IMG/VR virus record: IMGVR_UViG_3300031521_000069
Span: 1 to 59,787 of that record
Length of the DNA: 59,787 nt
Strand: one strand, 5' to 3'
Origin: a virus
Positions within the stretch are counted from its first letter, which is position 1. Each line of letters opens with the position of its first letter. Below the pieces are notes generated by a model, which saw only the letters and a list, made by a program, of their open reading frames with translations, did no database searches and had not been told where the DNA came from. Made by a program: the position numbers and the translations under genes. Positions 27,788-36,817 of the stretch are shown here, piece by piece.

Positions 27788-28291
27788 TTACGCTTGATTA
27801 AATTCTGTTGTTATTTGAATTCGATTGAAATAATCCGCATCAAAAACCTCGCTCTGTACATGATAAAAAGAGCATTTTAACTCCTGTCTTTCTTCAAATT
27901 TCGCGTCAATAAATGGCGCACTTGTATTATTAATCGTCCCTTTATCAGATAACCCGAAACCGTAAATCCCCATCCCATAAAAAAACTTAATGGTTTGAAA
28001 ACTTGCTTGCAGGTTTGCCAAAGTACTCCGGGCATCGCCACCCAGTGCCTCAACAACGTAAGTCAGCAAACCCAGTCCTCTGACTGTTTCCGTCGCCCCG
28101 GTACTCGTGCCCGCAAAAGTAACAATGTCGTTTGCAACGGCAGTGTAATCCATTGTGATAATGCTGCAATACGGTTTGTTTGGTTGCGGGGTATCGGCAC
28201 GGCGCAGAATGGTCGAGCGACCGGTAATCGCCTCCACGTAATCGGCAAAATATTTGTTTGCCAAATCGTATTTTGTAAAATCCTTGCTCAC
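27788..28291 (-). CDS. tail terminator/neck protein candidate
   Basis: 167 residues, with DTPQPNKPYCSIITMDY near the N-terminus and FKVxS.-type beta strands; similar in style to the 'neck terminator gp12-like' (LIC_12616) family. Context between head-tail connectors and sheath supports a tail-terminator role. Confidence 0.6.
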   Translation of the reverse strand: MSKDFTKYDLANKYFADYVEAITGRSTILRRADTPQPNKPYCSIITMDYTAVANDIVTFAGTSTGATETVRGLGLLTYVVEALGGDARSTLANLQASFQTIKFFYGMGIYGFGLSDKGTINNTSAPFIDAKFEERQELKCSFYHVQSEVFDADYFNRIQITTEFNQA

Positions 28292-28680
28292 GCCGTTTCC
28301 TCGTTATCGCGGTCAAGATATTTAACCGCTAAATATTTCCGGTACATTCCGTCCGCCGATCTATTCGCCTCAATATATACACGATAAACATCATCGTCAT
28401 ATTTAAAAAATGTTTGAACTTGCGTCGCATCCTCTGCCGCACTATCTATAAAATACAGCTTCTTATTCCGTGTGTAAACCGTAATTGATTTCTTCTTAAT
28501 TAACCCCTCGTCCAGAAGTTGAAGATCATCAGTAGAAGTTGGCAGAATAACCCCGACAAACCAGTAAGCGGAACCCTTGGTTTTTTGATAAATATGATCA
28601 ACAACAGACCCCGTTTCATCGTAAGCCCAAATCTTACGAAGAAATTGGTCTAACACTGGAATCATATTTATCGGAAACAT
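28288..28680 (-). CDS. head-tail connector-region protein
   Basis: 130 residues, overlapping the next gene by ATGA. Beta-rich with SITVYTRNKKLYF and VYRVYIEANRSADG. No family recognised with confidence; gene order suggests a neck or stopper component. Confidence 0.55.
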   Translation of the reverse strand: MFPINMIPVLDQFLRKIWAYDETGSVVDHIYQKTKGSAYWFVGVILPTSTDDLQLLDEGLIKKKSITVYTRNKKLYFIDSAAEDATQVQTFFKYDDDVYRVYIEANRSADGMYRKYLAVKYLDRDNEETA

Positions 28681-28683
28681 ATT

Positions 28684-29193
28684 TTATTTCTCGCTCTTTT
28701 TTCTTATCGCGAACGTAACGGTTTGCCTCATTAGCCCGGTATCAATTAAGGGGTTCGCGCTTTTCTTTTTTGCAATCGTTGCCGGGGCGTTCGGGGGTTC
28801 ACTAAGCTCGGTAATTTCAGTTTTCATAACCGCAACCGCTTTTAAGCCCATCAACTCGGCTAAATCCTCTAACTTCAATTTTCCCCGGTTAACAGCTTCT
28901 AAGCCTTTCTTAATCGGTTCACTCAACTCCCTGCTTGCGCGTTTACCGCCAATATCCATAAATCGGCGCGGCGGTATATGTTCTAACCCTTGGGCATCTT
29001 TCGTTCCGTAATTGTTATAAAAAGCCACGTCTATTACTGCAACGCCATTTGGGTAAGTTGCAGCGGTTGCCTTGCCCTTTGGAAAACCGATAACAACTTC
29101 CGGCAAATCTTTCAACCGGGCAATTAATTCCTTAATGGCGGTTGGCTTTTTCTCTTTGATTTTTGCTTTGATACCGGCCATTAGGATAATCAT
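28684..29193 (-). CDS. head-tail completion protein (HK97 gp10/virion morphogenesis-like)
   Basis: 169 residues (start at 29193, or 29181 if MAGIKAK is the true start). The C-terminal NPLIDTGLMRQTVTFAIR is the hallmark of gp10/gpG-like tail completion proteins (PLxDTGxLxxSI). It overlaps the TM-containing small gene. Confidence 0.8.
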   Translation of the reverse strand: MIILMAGIKAKIKEKKPTAIKELIARLKDLPEVVIGFPKGKATAATYPNGVAVIDVAFYNNYGTKDAQGLEHIPPRRFMDIGGKRASRELSEPIKKGLEAVNRGKLKLEDLAELMGLKAVAVMKTEITELSEPPNAPATIAKKKSANPLIDTGLMRQTVTFAIRKKSEK

Positions 29194-29383
29194 GCTCCCG
29201 AATTTTACGGCTTAACTCAACTTGGTTTGCCAGCTCTTTTTCTTTGCGTTCCCGGAACAATATCTTCAGGGCAATTATAACCCCGACGGCTTTGACCAAA
29301 AAGGGAAACAAGCTCTTTTTTTGAGCAAGCGGAATAAAGCTAAGATCGAGTTCGTCGGTTTTCTTAACTTTTAATGTCCTCAT
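29132..29383 (-). CDS. small membrane protein with MRTLKVKKTDELD leader
   Basis: 83 residues: leader, then one hydrophobic helix (SLFPFLVKAVGVIIALKILF), then a basic tail. It overlaps the upstream gene by ATGA and the downstream gene by 62 bases. The only leader-group member with a clear TM helix. Confidence 0.65.
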   Translation of the reverse strand: MRTLKVKKTDELDLSFIPLAQKKSLFPFLVKAVGVIIALKILFRERKEKELANQVELSRKIREHDYPNGRYQSKNQREKANRH

Positions 29384-29835
29384 AATACAATTGCCTCAAC
29401 CGGATATTGGGTATTTGCAACTTGATTTGCAATCAACGGGCCGCGACCCATTTTATTCCGAATACGAATGAACTCCTGTCCGAACCGGGTAGAGGCCAAA
29501 AATTTATCATCATTCCGATCATACATCGGCATCTCCAGAGTTTTGGACAAATCACCAACTGTCGCACTCGTCATAATCCCCAACGCTTGTGACATAGCGG
29601 CGGAGCCCGGAGCAAGCTCCGCCGACAATTGGGTATCAACAAACAAAGATAATAAATGTGCTGTCAGATAGTAAGCAGCTTTTCTATAATATTTTCCGAA
29701 CGTACCCTCGGTAACTTCTACCGAAACATCGTCTTCGAGAATGGCCGTAATCCGCGAAGTTGCGAATACTGCCGAATCATCAAAGATCGGTGCAAAGTAA
29801 GCTCGGAAATCCGCTTCTGACAGCACGGTTGCCAT
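29380..29835 (-). CDS. head-tail adaptor (DUF4054-like)
   Basis: 151 residues: LSEADFRAYFAPIFDDSAVF, KYYRKAAYYLTAHLLSLF and FLASTRFGQEFIRIRNKMG fit DUF4054 adaptors (YxxAxxLLxAH, then STxYGxxF). Expected to bind the portal side of the neck. Confidence 0.8.
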   Translation of the reverse strand: MATVLSEADFRAYFAPIFDDSAVFATSRITAILEDDVSVEVTEGTFGKYYRKAAYYLTAHLLSLFVDTQLSAELAPGSAAMSQALGIMTSATVGDLSKTLEMPMYDRNDDKFLASTRFGQEFIRIRNKMGRGPLIANQVANTQYPVEAIVL

Positions 29836-29839
29836 ATCG

Positions 29840-30610
29840 TTATTCCTTATCGTCCTGCTGGGCTTTAAATACCCAGGAGATCAAACGTTTATCGGTTGTA
29901 TCGGCGTCAAACTCGATGTCAAGTTTCTTCGCCAAAACTTCAAGCTGTTCCCGATCCATTGCGCCGAGTTGTTTCTGGGTAAAATACTCGACTTCGGATT
30001 CTTTTACCTTTTCTTCAACATTCAGCTCATTTGCCTCTTCCGATGTAACCCGTTCAATTTTGGTTTCGGGAACCTTGGCATTTTCTCCGGTAACAAGCGT
30101 CGACGCTGCCGCCAAATTACCGCCGGGTATCTTTAGCGCACCTTCGTGCATCCCGGCGCTTAATTCGGCGATATAACGCTGTTTGTATTGATTGGCCTTG
30201 TCCATGTCGATGCTGTTGCCAAAATTATTGGCACGAAGCAGATTAAACTTCGGATAACCATCCCGGTCAAGATAGGGCGCAATTTCGGGATTCTGGTCAC
30301 CACCGACACTTCTGATTTGCAGCATCAAGTTTTTGTAATTGGAATAACCAATTTCGCGGGATACGGAAGACTTATCGACCGCACTATCAATCTGGCGATT
30401 ATTCAAAATAACCAGAACGCCGTTTGCGATAAGCTGCTGAAAAAACGGATGCGACTGAATTTTTTCTTCAAACACAGAAGAATCAACTTCAGTAATGGCG
30501 TTGTCGGATTCGATATTTACTCGAGCGCCGAGGCCTTTTGTACCACCCTGCTTTGTCATCAAATTGATAAAGTAAGGGGTCGGACTTGTATTTTGGATCA
30601 AAATTTTCAT
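29840..30610 (-). CDS. head protein with LEM/SAP-like C-terminus
   Basis: 256 residues, N-terminus MKILIQNTSPTPYFINLM. Middle is polar; residues 210-250 (MDREQLEVLAKKLDIEFDADTTDKRLISWVF) resemble HeH/LEM/SAP helix-extended-helix motifs that can bind DNA. Placed between capsid and adaptor; probably a head component. N-terminal strand may be a distant relative of the leader. Confidence 0.55.
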   Translation of the reverse strand: MKILIQNTSPTPYFINLMTKQGGTKGLGARVNIESDNAITEVDSSVFEEKIQSHPFFQQLIANGVLVILNNRQIDSAVDKSSVSREIGYSNYKNLMLQIRSVGGDQNPEIAPYLDRDGYPKFNLLRANNFGNSIDMDKANQYKQRYIAELSAGMHEGALKIPGGNLAAASTLVTGENAKVPETKIERVTSEEANELNVEEKVKESEVEYFTQKQLGAMDREQLEVLAKKLDIEFDADTTDKRLISWVFKAQQDDKE

Positions 30611-30677
30611 AATAAAAACATCCTCTACTTTTCTAAAATTCGAGGACGGTATTTATCCGCCCTCGATTCGTTATAGA

Positions 30678-31799
30678 TTAGATACCTTCCATATGGGCAG
30701 CGGAGCGCGGATACCGAACAACGCAACCGGCGCTATAAGCATACCAGAGCAGAATGTAGGTAAACAAATTCTGCTGAACCGGCATACTCTGAGCTTCTTC
30801 AGGAATTTCAACGGCAATTTTGTCCTCTTTCTTCACATAAGCGGACATCTTGCCGGTGCCGTTATAACCGGCACCTTCGTATTCATTCACCGGAATGATA
30901 TCTTCCAGGCTCTTGAAATACGGGCTGTTTTCCAGAATATAGGTCATGATCGAAATATCGCGGTTTTCCAAACGGCGGTTGACCAGATAATTCCATTTGC
31001 TCGGGGAGAGCAGGAGCTTATTGGGCCGTTCGCGCATTTTGGAATTTACCCAGATCGTCATTGCGATACCGGAAACGTCGGCAAGAATTTCATCTGCCGT
31101 CTTGGATTCCCAATTCGTATCTCCATTTGCGCCGACGTCAACCACGCCGACCGGAATTAACGGGTTATTCAGGAAGCCGGGAACGCCAGCATCCGGCAAT
31201 CCATAGAATGCCTGGTCATTCAATGCTTCTTCAACGCCGCGAAGAGCAGCAGTCTGGCGAATCTGTTCCGGCGAATAACGGGCGCGGCCATTGCGCTGGG
31301 CAACAACAAAGCCCTGGAGTTCCTGAATGGTCCAAGTGGCACCAATCCCCCACATTACAACCGGGTATTTGATTTCCTTACCGCCGCCGTCTACAAACGG
31401 AACGTCTTTGCCGCCAGCATTGATTACTTTGGCCTTGGCGAAGAAGTCATAGACTTCGGACGTAATTTCTTTTACGCCAGCACCGCCCTGATTGATGATC
31501 GGGAAAACGTTACGGAAGGGGAGGATTTCATATTCCACTTCGTAAGCTTTTGCGGTCAGGAACTCGAGCGCACGGTTGAAAAACAGTGACTGATTTTCAA
31601 CGGCGTCGGTTGCGAGGTGCATACCGTCCGCTTTCAAAGAATGGGCCAGATAAATCCGGTCTTCATGCGTCAAATTGGCGTAAAAACTTGCCGCCGCATC
31701 AGCAACATGAATCTTGCTCATGCCGCCCATGCTGGTCACCGGCTGAACGCCGTTGCCCTTCGCATATTTGGCAGAATCTCCGATATAAGATACGTTCAT
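30678..31799 (-). CDS. major capsid protein (DUF2184-like, HK97 fold)
   Basis: 373 residues from ATG 31799, with GGAAAGGA 9 bases upstream; a second ATG at 31808 lies too close. Features: LPFRNVFPI, YPVVMWGIGATWTIQELQ, KLLLSPSKWNYLV, FTYILLWYAYSAGCVVRYP. The pattern fits DUF2184 capsid proteins, which share the HK97 fold also used by encapsulins. High expression is expected. Flanked by cement protein and DNA-binding-like head protein. Confidence 0.85.
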   Translation of the reverse strand: MNVSYIGDSAKYAKGNGVQPVTSMGGMSKIHVADAAASFYANLTHEDRIYLAHSLKADGMHLATDAVENQSLFFNRALEFLTAKAYEVEYEILPFRNVFPIINQGGAGVKEITSEVYDFFAKAKVINAGGKDVPFVDGGGKEIKYPVVMWGIGATWTIQELQGFVVAQRNGRARYSPEQIRQTAALRGVEEALNDQAFYGLPDAGVPGFLNNPLIPVGVVDVGANGDTNWESKTADEILADVSGIAMTIWVNSKMRERPNKLLLSPSKWNYLVNRRLENRDISIMTYILENSPYFKSLEDIIPVNEYEGAGYNGTGKMSAYVKKEDKIAVEIPEEAQSMPVQQNLFTYILLWYAYSAGCVVRYPRSAAHMEGI

Positions 31800-31820
31800 T
31801 TTATTCATTCCTTTCCTGTT

Positions 31821-32711
31821 TTAGCGGAGGCCTTTAACATCAATGATACCAACCTGACCAACGCTGTAAGTGCCGGTATAAATCGCCGACCCCAACTGCG
31901 TCCGACCCGAACCGCTCGCGGCGTAAATTTCGCCCGTAGCATCATCGAAATAAACACTACCGCCACCGGCAGTAGCTTCAAGGCAAAGTACCTTAATAAG
32001 ACCGTCCTGTCTGAAGGCACCAACATGTCCTTCGCGAACCGTAGTGGTCTTGGAGGCAGCACCGGCTCCACCTTCTTCGGTAATACTTCTCAGGGATACG
32101 CCCAAAATGGTCGCCGCAACAACAGCAGCGGTACCAACAACAGTCTGGAAACTATCCCAACCGAGCATCACGTTAATTTCAATGCCGCTTCCACCGGTAA
32201 CAACGCCGGGATAAGTAACACTCGAAGTCGTGCCGGTCGTGCCGGAAGTAATCTTGAACTGTTCGGTGGCATCATCCCAAACAACCGTGGCCAGCGTATA
32301 ACCGCCAGTACCGATTGCCCGAACCGCCGTCTGAATTACACTCGCAATCCCATCGAGATCGGTTGCGGAATGAAAATCAAGGGCAGTAATATTGTGAGCA
32401 ACGCCGTTAATCTTGATACTGAATTCACCGGTGGTAATCGCAGTCCAGGTCGAAAGAACCTGAATCGGAAAACCAGTGCCGATCAGATAACCGGCAGAAG
32501 CCGCATGAATGCTGGTCGTGCCCAAACGAGCGCGAGGCGGCGGGCCGTAGCTGGAACCGAGACTAACAACACGTCCAAAAGGAATGTCGCCATTTTCGGC
32601 AATAAACGAAAAATCGCGGGTCGGATTGGAATCCGCATTCGCGCCCGGCAGACCGTCGGACAACACGCGATCATACTGCTTCTGTACATAAGAGGGAACC
32701 GCGACACTCAT
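31821..32711 (-). CDS. capsid cement/decoration protein
   Basis: 296 residues. The N-terminus YVQKQYDRVLSDGLPGA and C-terminal decorated beta domain (KVLCLEATAGGGSVYFDD) are similar to structural cement protein Gp24/DUF2190-type products next to the capsid gene. Residues about 80-180 are the same domain inserted in the sheath protein (TWTAITTGEFSIKING, ITALDFHSA, TGGYTLATVV). Overlaps the protease/scaffold gene by ATG/TAA. Confidence 0.75.
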   Translation of the reverse strand: MSVAVPSYVQKQYDRVLSDGLPGANADSNPTRDFSFIAENGDIPFGRVVSLGSSYGPPPRARLGTTSIHAASAGYLIGTGFPIQVLSTWTAITTGEFSIKINGVAHNITALDFHSATDLDGIASVIQTAVRAIGTGGYTLATVVWDDATEQFKITSGTTGTTSSVTYPGVVTGGSGIEINVMLGWDSFQTVVGTAAVVAATILGVSLRSITEEGGAGAASKTTTVREGHVGAFRQDGLIKVLCLEATAGGGSVYFDDATGEIYAASGSGRTQLGSAIYTGTYSVGQVGIIDVKGLR

Positions 32712-33550
32712 TATTTGCCTCCATTGAGTTTCAACAGCCGAGCTTCTTTCGCTACCTGAACAAAACTTTTCTTCGAAGTATTTTCCGGAGCTTCATCGTT
32801 TGCCAGAATCTGCATGTCATGTTCCCATGAATCAATCTTTTTCTGGCTGGTCTTTACGGCAGCGTTGAACATGCTGTCAAGAGCTTGGGGATGCAGGGAT
32901 TTGGTAACAACGCCGGGCATCTGCTTTTTGATTACAGCACGTTTTACCGCATCGCCGTCGAATTTACCGTCGCGCCCGATATAGCTATCGACCGCAAAAG
33001 TCGAACCGAGAATTTTGGAAGCAACGGCGGTCAAACTCAACATCTTGCCGACCGCAGTTTCCGCGCTATCGCCTTTTTTCTGCATGTCAAGGAACCTCTT
33101 GCAATAATCATATGCAGCCTGATCCATCTTGCCGACTTTACCTTCTTCGAGTTCAACCTCGAAAATAGTATCATCTTCGTCGACACCTTCTTTCATTTCC
33201 TCGGCTTCTTCTTCCGGAGTTTCTTCAGCGGATTCCTCTTTGGTTTCTGCTTCATCTTCTTCGGTTACTTCGCCGTCATTGTCTTCTTCGCCGTCTTCAA
33301 GATCGTCATCATCGACGCCGGGAATTTCGACCTTCTTATCGTCGTCTTCACCGTCTTCCTGAATTTTGACATCCTTTTCATCCATTTCTTCAACTTCCGC
33401 TCCTTCGCCTTCCAACTTCTTAGCGACTTCGGACGAAATTTCGGAAACGTTTTCTTCGTCTTCGTCAGTCGCCAAAAAATAGCGATAACGAGCCGTCGGC
33501 TTCTGGGCTTTATCAAGAGCCTTCGCCTGTGCTTTTCCAAACTTTCTCAT
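32711..33550 (-). CDS. nested scaffold protein (internal start)
   Basis: Within the protease gene an in-frame ATG (about codon 200; MRKFGKAQAKALDKAQ) has AAAGGA 8-10 bases upstream. Initiation here would yield a 279-residue scaffold without protease, like Nu3 within lambda C. Confidence 0.6.
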   Translation of the reverse strand: MRKFGKAQAKALDKAQKPTARYRYFLATDEDEENVSEISSEVAKKLEGEGAEVEEMDEKDVKIQEDGEDDDKKVEIPGVDDDDLEDGEEDNDGEVTEEDEAETKEESAEETPEEEAEEMKEGVDEDDTIFEVELEEGKVGKMDQAAYDYCKRFLDMQKKGDSAETAVGKMLSLTAVASKILGSTFAVDSYIGRDGKFDGDAVKRAVIKKQMPGVVTKSLHPQALDSMFNAAVKTSQKKIDSWEHDMQILANDEAPENTSKKSFVQVAKEARLLKLNGGK

Positions 33551-34147
33551 TGTTTGTTTTCCTTTTACTTTATTCTCAGTGCTGTCGCACACTCGACAAC
33601 TTGAACCGCAACGTCCATTTTGAACCAGAGCAACATGGTTCGGCATCAAATAAAACTGAACAGCTCGATACTTCTGACCGTCCTTCGAACCTTCCTGACT
33701 GCGATACGCCGTCTCATAACCGGCAGAAAGTTCATCGTAATCGTCAGATTCTTGAAGTTTATCAATCGCCCATTGATCGTGGATCATGATGTCGTTTATG
33801 ATATATGTTTCACCATCGACAACTTGAACACGAGCATTTGAACCGGTTGTTCCAACAATAACTTTTTTCACCGTCTCCGGCGTTACTTCATTTTCTTCCG
33901 GATGTTCCATCGTGATCGGAATGTTATTGAAATAATTGCAGCATTCCTTGAGCGCTTCCGGCGGACGGTAAACGGTAATCAATTCACCGTCAGCAACGAC
34001 GGAACCGTCTTCACATTGGACATTGGAATATTGGAGTAAACCAGATTTGGCGATTCGACAGTCCGGTAGGAGTAAGTATCCGGCAGGGTGAATCCTGCGT
34101 TTACTTCCCTGGGTCTTGATGAAATCGACAATCTTTAAAGTCTTCAA
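32711..34147 (-). CDS. prohead protease fused to acidic scaffold (DUF2213-like)
   Basis: 478 residues. The N-terminal 190 residues are a DUF2213/U35-like serine protease: His in PITMEHPEE (about H82), Ser in YDELSAGYET (about S141), and NHVALVQNGRCG. A linker leads to a strongly acidic D/E segment (about 225-330) and an alpha-helical C-terminus, as expected for a scaffold that is digested during maturation. Starts MKTLKIVDFIK. A promoter lies just upstream. Confidence 0.82.
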   Translation of the reverse strand: MKTLKIVDFIKTQGSKRRIHPAGYLLLPDCRIAKSGLLQYSNVQCEDGSVVADGELITVYRPPEALKECCNYFNNIPITMEHPEENEVTPETVKKVIVGTTGSNARVQVVDGETYIINDIMIHDQWAIDKLQESDDYDELSAGYETAYRSQEGSKDGQKYRAVQFYLMPNHVALVQNGRCGSSCRVCDSTENKVKGKQTMRKFGKAQAKALDKAQKPTARYRYFLATDEDEENVSEISSEVAKKLEGEGAEVEEMDEKDVKIQEDGEDDDKKVEIPGVDDDDLEDGEEDNDGEVTEEDEAETKEESAEETPEEEAEEMKEGVDEDDTIFEVELEEGKVGKMDQAAYDYCKRFLDMQKKGDSAETAVGKMLSLTAVASKILGSTFAVDSYIGRDGKFDGDAVKRAVIKKQMPGVVTKSLHPQALDSMFNAAVKTSQKKIDSWEHDMQILANDEAPENTSKKSFVQVAKEARLLKLNGGK

Positions 34148-34171
34148 TCAGTTTTCTCCTACTTGTTATAG

Positions 34172-34200
34172 ATAATAATTGATTTCGCTCAATAATGCAA
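34172..34200 (-). promoter_or_regulatory. promoter of the protease/scaffold-capsid genes
   Basis: - strand TTGCAT, 17 bp, TATTAT; TSS near 34165, about 20 bases before the ATG at 34147, which has AGGAG. Confidence 0.65.
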
Positions 34201-34232
34201 GCAATATTAATTCACCTGCATTTTGCCTATAT

Positions 34233-34439
34233 TTATTTGTTGATGATCGCAAGAATAGCTTGCTGATATTCTTTATATTCTTGAGGCGTCAATTCCGTTC
34301 CTTCGAGAGCTTTAAACGAATTATAGTCGCCCCGGATATGTTTGCGCCATGCCTGATCACGTTTGAATTTTTCGGCATCTTTTTTTGCCATTTGTTGAAT
34401 GCGTTCTTCGTCACCGATTTTTACTTTGATAATTTTCAT
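34233..34439 (-). CDS. small late protein with MKIIKVKIGDEE leader
   Basis: 68 residues from ATG 34439, preceded by a very strong GAGGAGG. Leader MKIIKVKIGDEERIQ followed by a charged helical body. Chosen over an upstream TTG because of the ribosome-binding site and the leader. Confidence 0.78.
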   Translation of the reverse strand: MKIIKVKIGDEERIQQMAKKDAEKFKRDQAWRKHIRGDYNSFKALEGTELTPQEYKEYQQAILAIINK

Positions 34440-34452
34440 TATCGCCTCCTCG

Positions 34453-34758
34453 TTATTTATATGTTTCGAAAATATTTTGAGCAATTTGTTTGATATATTT
34501 ATGATAGGCACCCATTGCCATCATAAAATTCAAATCGGAGCGCGACTTGGTCATATCGTAAACTTTCTTTTCCAAAACACTTTTTGGACCCATAAAGGTC
34601 ACTTCCCATTTCTGAGGAGCTCGATTATTAGCAAATCTCGTTTCTGATTTTGGATCATCAAGAATAACCAAACGAACAGAATAACCGCCTTCGCCATATG
34701 AAGCGCTGTCGTTTAACTCCCAATTATCGTCTTTGCATTTCACTTTGATAATTTTCAT
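34453..34758 (-). CDS. small late protein with MKIIKVKCKDD leader
   Basis: 101 residues from ATG 34758 (leader MKIIKVKCKDDNWELND); AGAGGG lies about 10 bases upstream. The middle is beta-like (YSVRLVILDD, WEVTFMGP), C-terminus helical. Unknown function; close neighbours share the leader. Confidence 0.78.
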   Translation of the reverse strand: MKIIKVKCKDDNWELNDSASYGEGGYSVRLVILDDPKSETRFANNRAPQKWEVTFMGPKSVLEKKVYDMTKSRSDLNFMMAMGAYHKYIKQIAQNIFETYK

Positions 34759-34759
34759 T

Positions 34760-35098
34760 TTACCAATTCCCTCTTTCATGATAAAACCAGTTACGCCAGT
34801 CCGCTATAGCTTCACCCAAAATATTTAAATCGTGTCCCAGATTGACAGAAACATTATTTGCTTTATAAAATTGATTGGCTGAGTTTTCCAACAACTTAAA
34901 ACCGGCAATCACTGCATTTTCTTTTTTACCGTCAATCAATTTAATCAACTTCTCAATCGAGATTTCATTTTTCTTAACAAAATCTTTGACCTCAAAATCA
35001 TCATATTTTTTCAGGGTATTAATAGCGGCAATAACTTTGGAAGAATATTCTTTTCCAAGATCATTATCGTCACCAATCTTTACTTTCAAAATTCTCAT
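34760..35098 (-). CDS. small late protein with MRILKVKIGDDND leader
   Basis: 112 residues: leader MRILKVKIGDDNDLGKE, then a helical body with repeated K/E/N. It overlaps the previous gene by ATGA. Confidence 0.78.
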   Translation of the reverse strand: MRILKVKIGDDNDLGKEYSSKVIAAINTLKKYDDFEVKDFVKKNEISIEKLIKLIDGKKENAVIAGFKLLENSANQFYKANNVSVNLGHDLNILGEAIADWRNWFYHERGNW

Positions 35099-35307
35099 TT
35101 TGTTATCCGTTGTTTTGTAATATTAGGATTTTTTCTTTTACCGGCGTTAAAAGCAGGTCTATTATTAATTGACTGATAAGACTGAATAAATTTGAGATCT
35201 TGTTTTGAAAGAACCTCGCCGGTTTTCAACCTTTGAATAAGATCTTCATAATCTTGCTTCATTTTGTCTTTTATATCGTCGGTTTTTCTAATCTTAATAA
35301 TTTTCAT
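35095..35307 (-). CDS. small late protein with MKIIKIRKTDD leader
   Basis: 70 residues: MKIIKIRKTDDIKDK, helical middle, basic C-terminus rich in K, R and N (NAGKRKNPNITKQRITK) that could contact DNA. Confidence 0.78.
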   Translation of the reverse strand: MKIIKIRKTDDIKDKMKQDYEDLIQRLKTGEVLSKQDLKFIQSYQSINNRPAFNAGKRKNPNITKQRITK

Positions 35308-35319
35308 TTTATTTAACCT

Positions 35320-36417
35320 TTACAATGTATCGAAGTCCGGAATTACGGGATCAGCAAAACATCGGCAGAGAATCGGTTTTCCCGGCGGACCGTCGGGAGG
35401 CGGTTGACGAAACGGTTTTCCGTCCGGCGCAATCGGCGGCTTCGCCATTTTTTGAAACAAAAAATACTGTCCTTCCCGATCCCAATGATTTCCATGATAT
35501 TTGCTATTCTTATCGACATCCGGGTATAAACCATTCGGATTTCCAGCAACTCTCCGGTCTCTAGAATTACGCCAACAATACCCCTGCACCCCACAATTCT
35601 GCATCCTGAGATGGTTGAAATCAGAAAATGCTTTTGCCGTCTGATCTCGGGCAATCAATTTCGCTTTTGTCTTCGTCGCCTTAGTTAAATCCATTAACGC
35701 TTGGATCATCCCGCCTTCCGGCACCTTAACCCCGTTCACATTATCTTTAACCAAGGTCTGTATATCATCAAAGTATTTTTTCGGAATACTAGAAATCAAA
35801 TTCACGTTTTCTTTTACCTGAGCATCAAAAGCATCCTTCAATCCCTTTTCGGTCATAATGGTCATCAAATCAATTCCGGCAGCTTTTTTAAATTGAGCAT
35901 AAAACTTTCGTTTGCTCTCTTTGTAAGTTTGCAGGGTTATATCTTTTGCGGTCGCCTCGTAAGCGTAGAGTAGGTCTTGATATTTACGCCGTAACTTTTC
36001 CAGCCGGTGATTAAATTTTTCGAGCAGGGTTTGATCAGCTTCAAATTTTCCGATCAATACTCCATATGGCCGGACGGATTGTTCCGTGATCAACCAATTT
36101 TCGCCCTCGTGTATTGCACCCTTAATTTTACCCGTGGAAATGTCTCGGATAACCTGTTTTTTAAGCACCCCAACCATCCGGGCAACCTCGTATGCGGTCA
36201 AATAACGAACGGCGTCTGTGGCTTGTTTAAACGTTAATTTTGCGTTTTCCTGAACTTGAGCTTTGGAAAGCTTCTTTTGCTGTTCCTCGCTCATCTTCAG
36301 AATCAGGGGCTTAAGCTGGAGTTCATAATCGCGAGCAAGACGACGAGCCAATTCAAGTAGCTTCGCCCGGTACTGGGCGATTAAAGTTGGATATACTTGA
36401 ATTGGCTTGAACTTCAT
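35320..36417 (-). CDS. minor head/head morphogenesis protein (Mu gpF/SPP1 gp7-like)
   Basis: 365 residues. A long helical N-terminus and a C-terminal domain with KLIARDQTAKAFSDFNHLRMQNCG, YCWRNSRDRRV and PGKPILCRCFADP, the signature of Mu gpF-like head morphogenesis proteins (RDxTxK, then RH, then CRC). It associates with the portal. It interrupts the series of leader proteins. Confidence 0.85.
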   Translation of the reverse strand: MKFKPIQVYPTLIAQYRAKLLELARRLARDYELQLKPLILKMSEEQQKKLSKAQVQENAKLTFKQATDAVRYLTAYEVARMVGVLKKQVIRDISTGKIKGAIHEGENWLITEQSVRPYGVLIGKFEADQTLLEKFNHRLEKLRRKYQDLLYAYEATAKDITLQTYKESKRKFYAQFKKAAGIDLMTIMTEKGLKDAFDAQVKENVNLISSIPKKYFDDIQTLVKDNVNGVKVPEGGMIQALMDLTKATKTKAKLIARDQTAKAFSDFNHLRMQNCGVQGYCWRNSRDRRVAGNPNGLYPDVDKNSKYHGNHWDREGQYFLFQKMAKPPIAPDGKPFRQPPPDGPPGKPILCRCFADPVIPDFDTL

Positions 36418-36803
36418 TAATTCACTTGAAGAATTTTTACAGCATTATTTATTTTCTTCAATCTGTCCTCTGCAAATTTTATTATTTTTTCATTGCCTGT
36501 ATCTTTTGCTTTGGCTAAAGCAAGTTGAAAAGCAATAGAAGAATTACCTAATTTAATAATTCCATCAGTATAATTCCTTACCGCTTCATCCAAATGCAAA
36601 ACCTTATCATCACCGACATGTTTCGGCAGACTCTTGTAAGCCGACTTCGGCGTCTTGCTCGCAAATTCTTTGGCGACCGCCGGTTTCTTTGCAAACAAAT
36701 AACCCTGTTGTGCTTTGCTCTCAAACACGTCCTGCTTCTTTACTGTTTTATTGTGAGTCTTTTCAGGGACAGCATCCGAACACTTCACTTTGATAATTTT
36801 CAT
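36417..36803 (-). CDS. late protein with MKIIKVKCSDA leader
   Basis: 128 residues: leader MKIIKVKCSDAVPEKTHNK, a Lys/Ala-rich middle and a helical C-terminus (FAEDRLKKINNAVKILQ). Overlaps the gpF-like ATG. Highly basic (Lys-rich), consistent with a DNA-associated internal protein; no family recognised. Confidence 0.78.
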   Translation of the reverse strand: MKIIKVKCSDAVPEKTHNKTVKKQDVFESKAQQGYLFAKKPAVAKEFASKTPKSAYKSLPKHVGDDKVLHLDEAVRNYTDGIIKLGNSSIAFQLALAKAKDTGNEKIIKFAEDRLKKINNAVKILQVN

Positions 36804-36817
36804 TTCTTCACCTTTCC

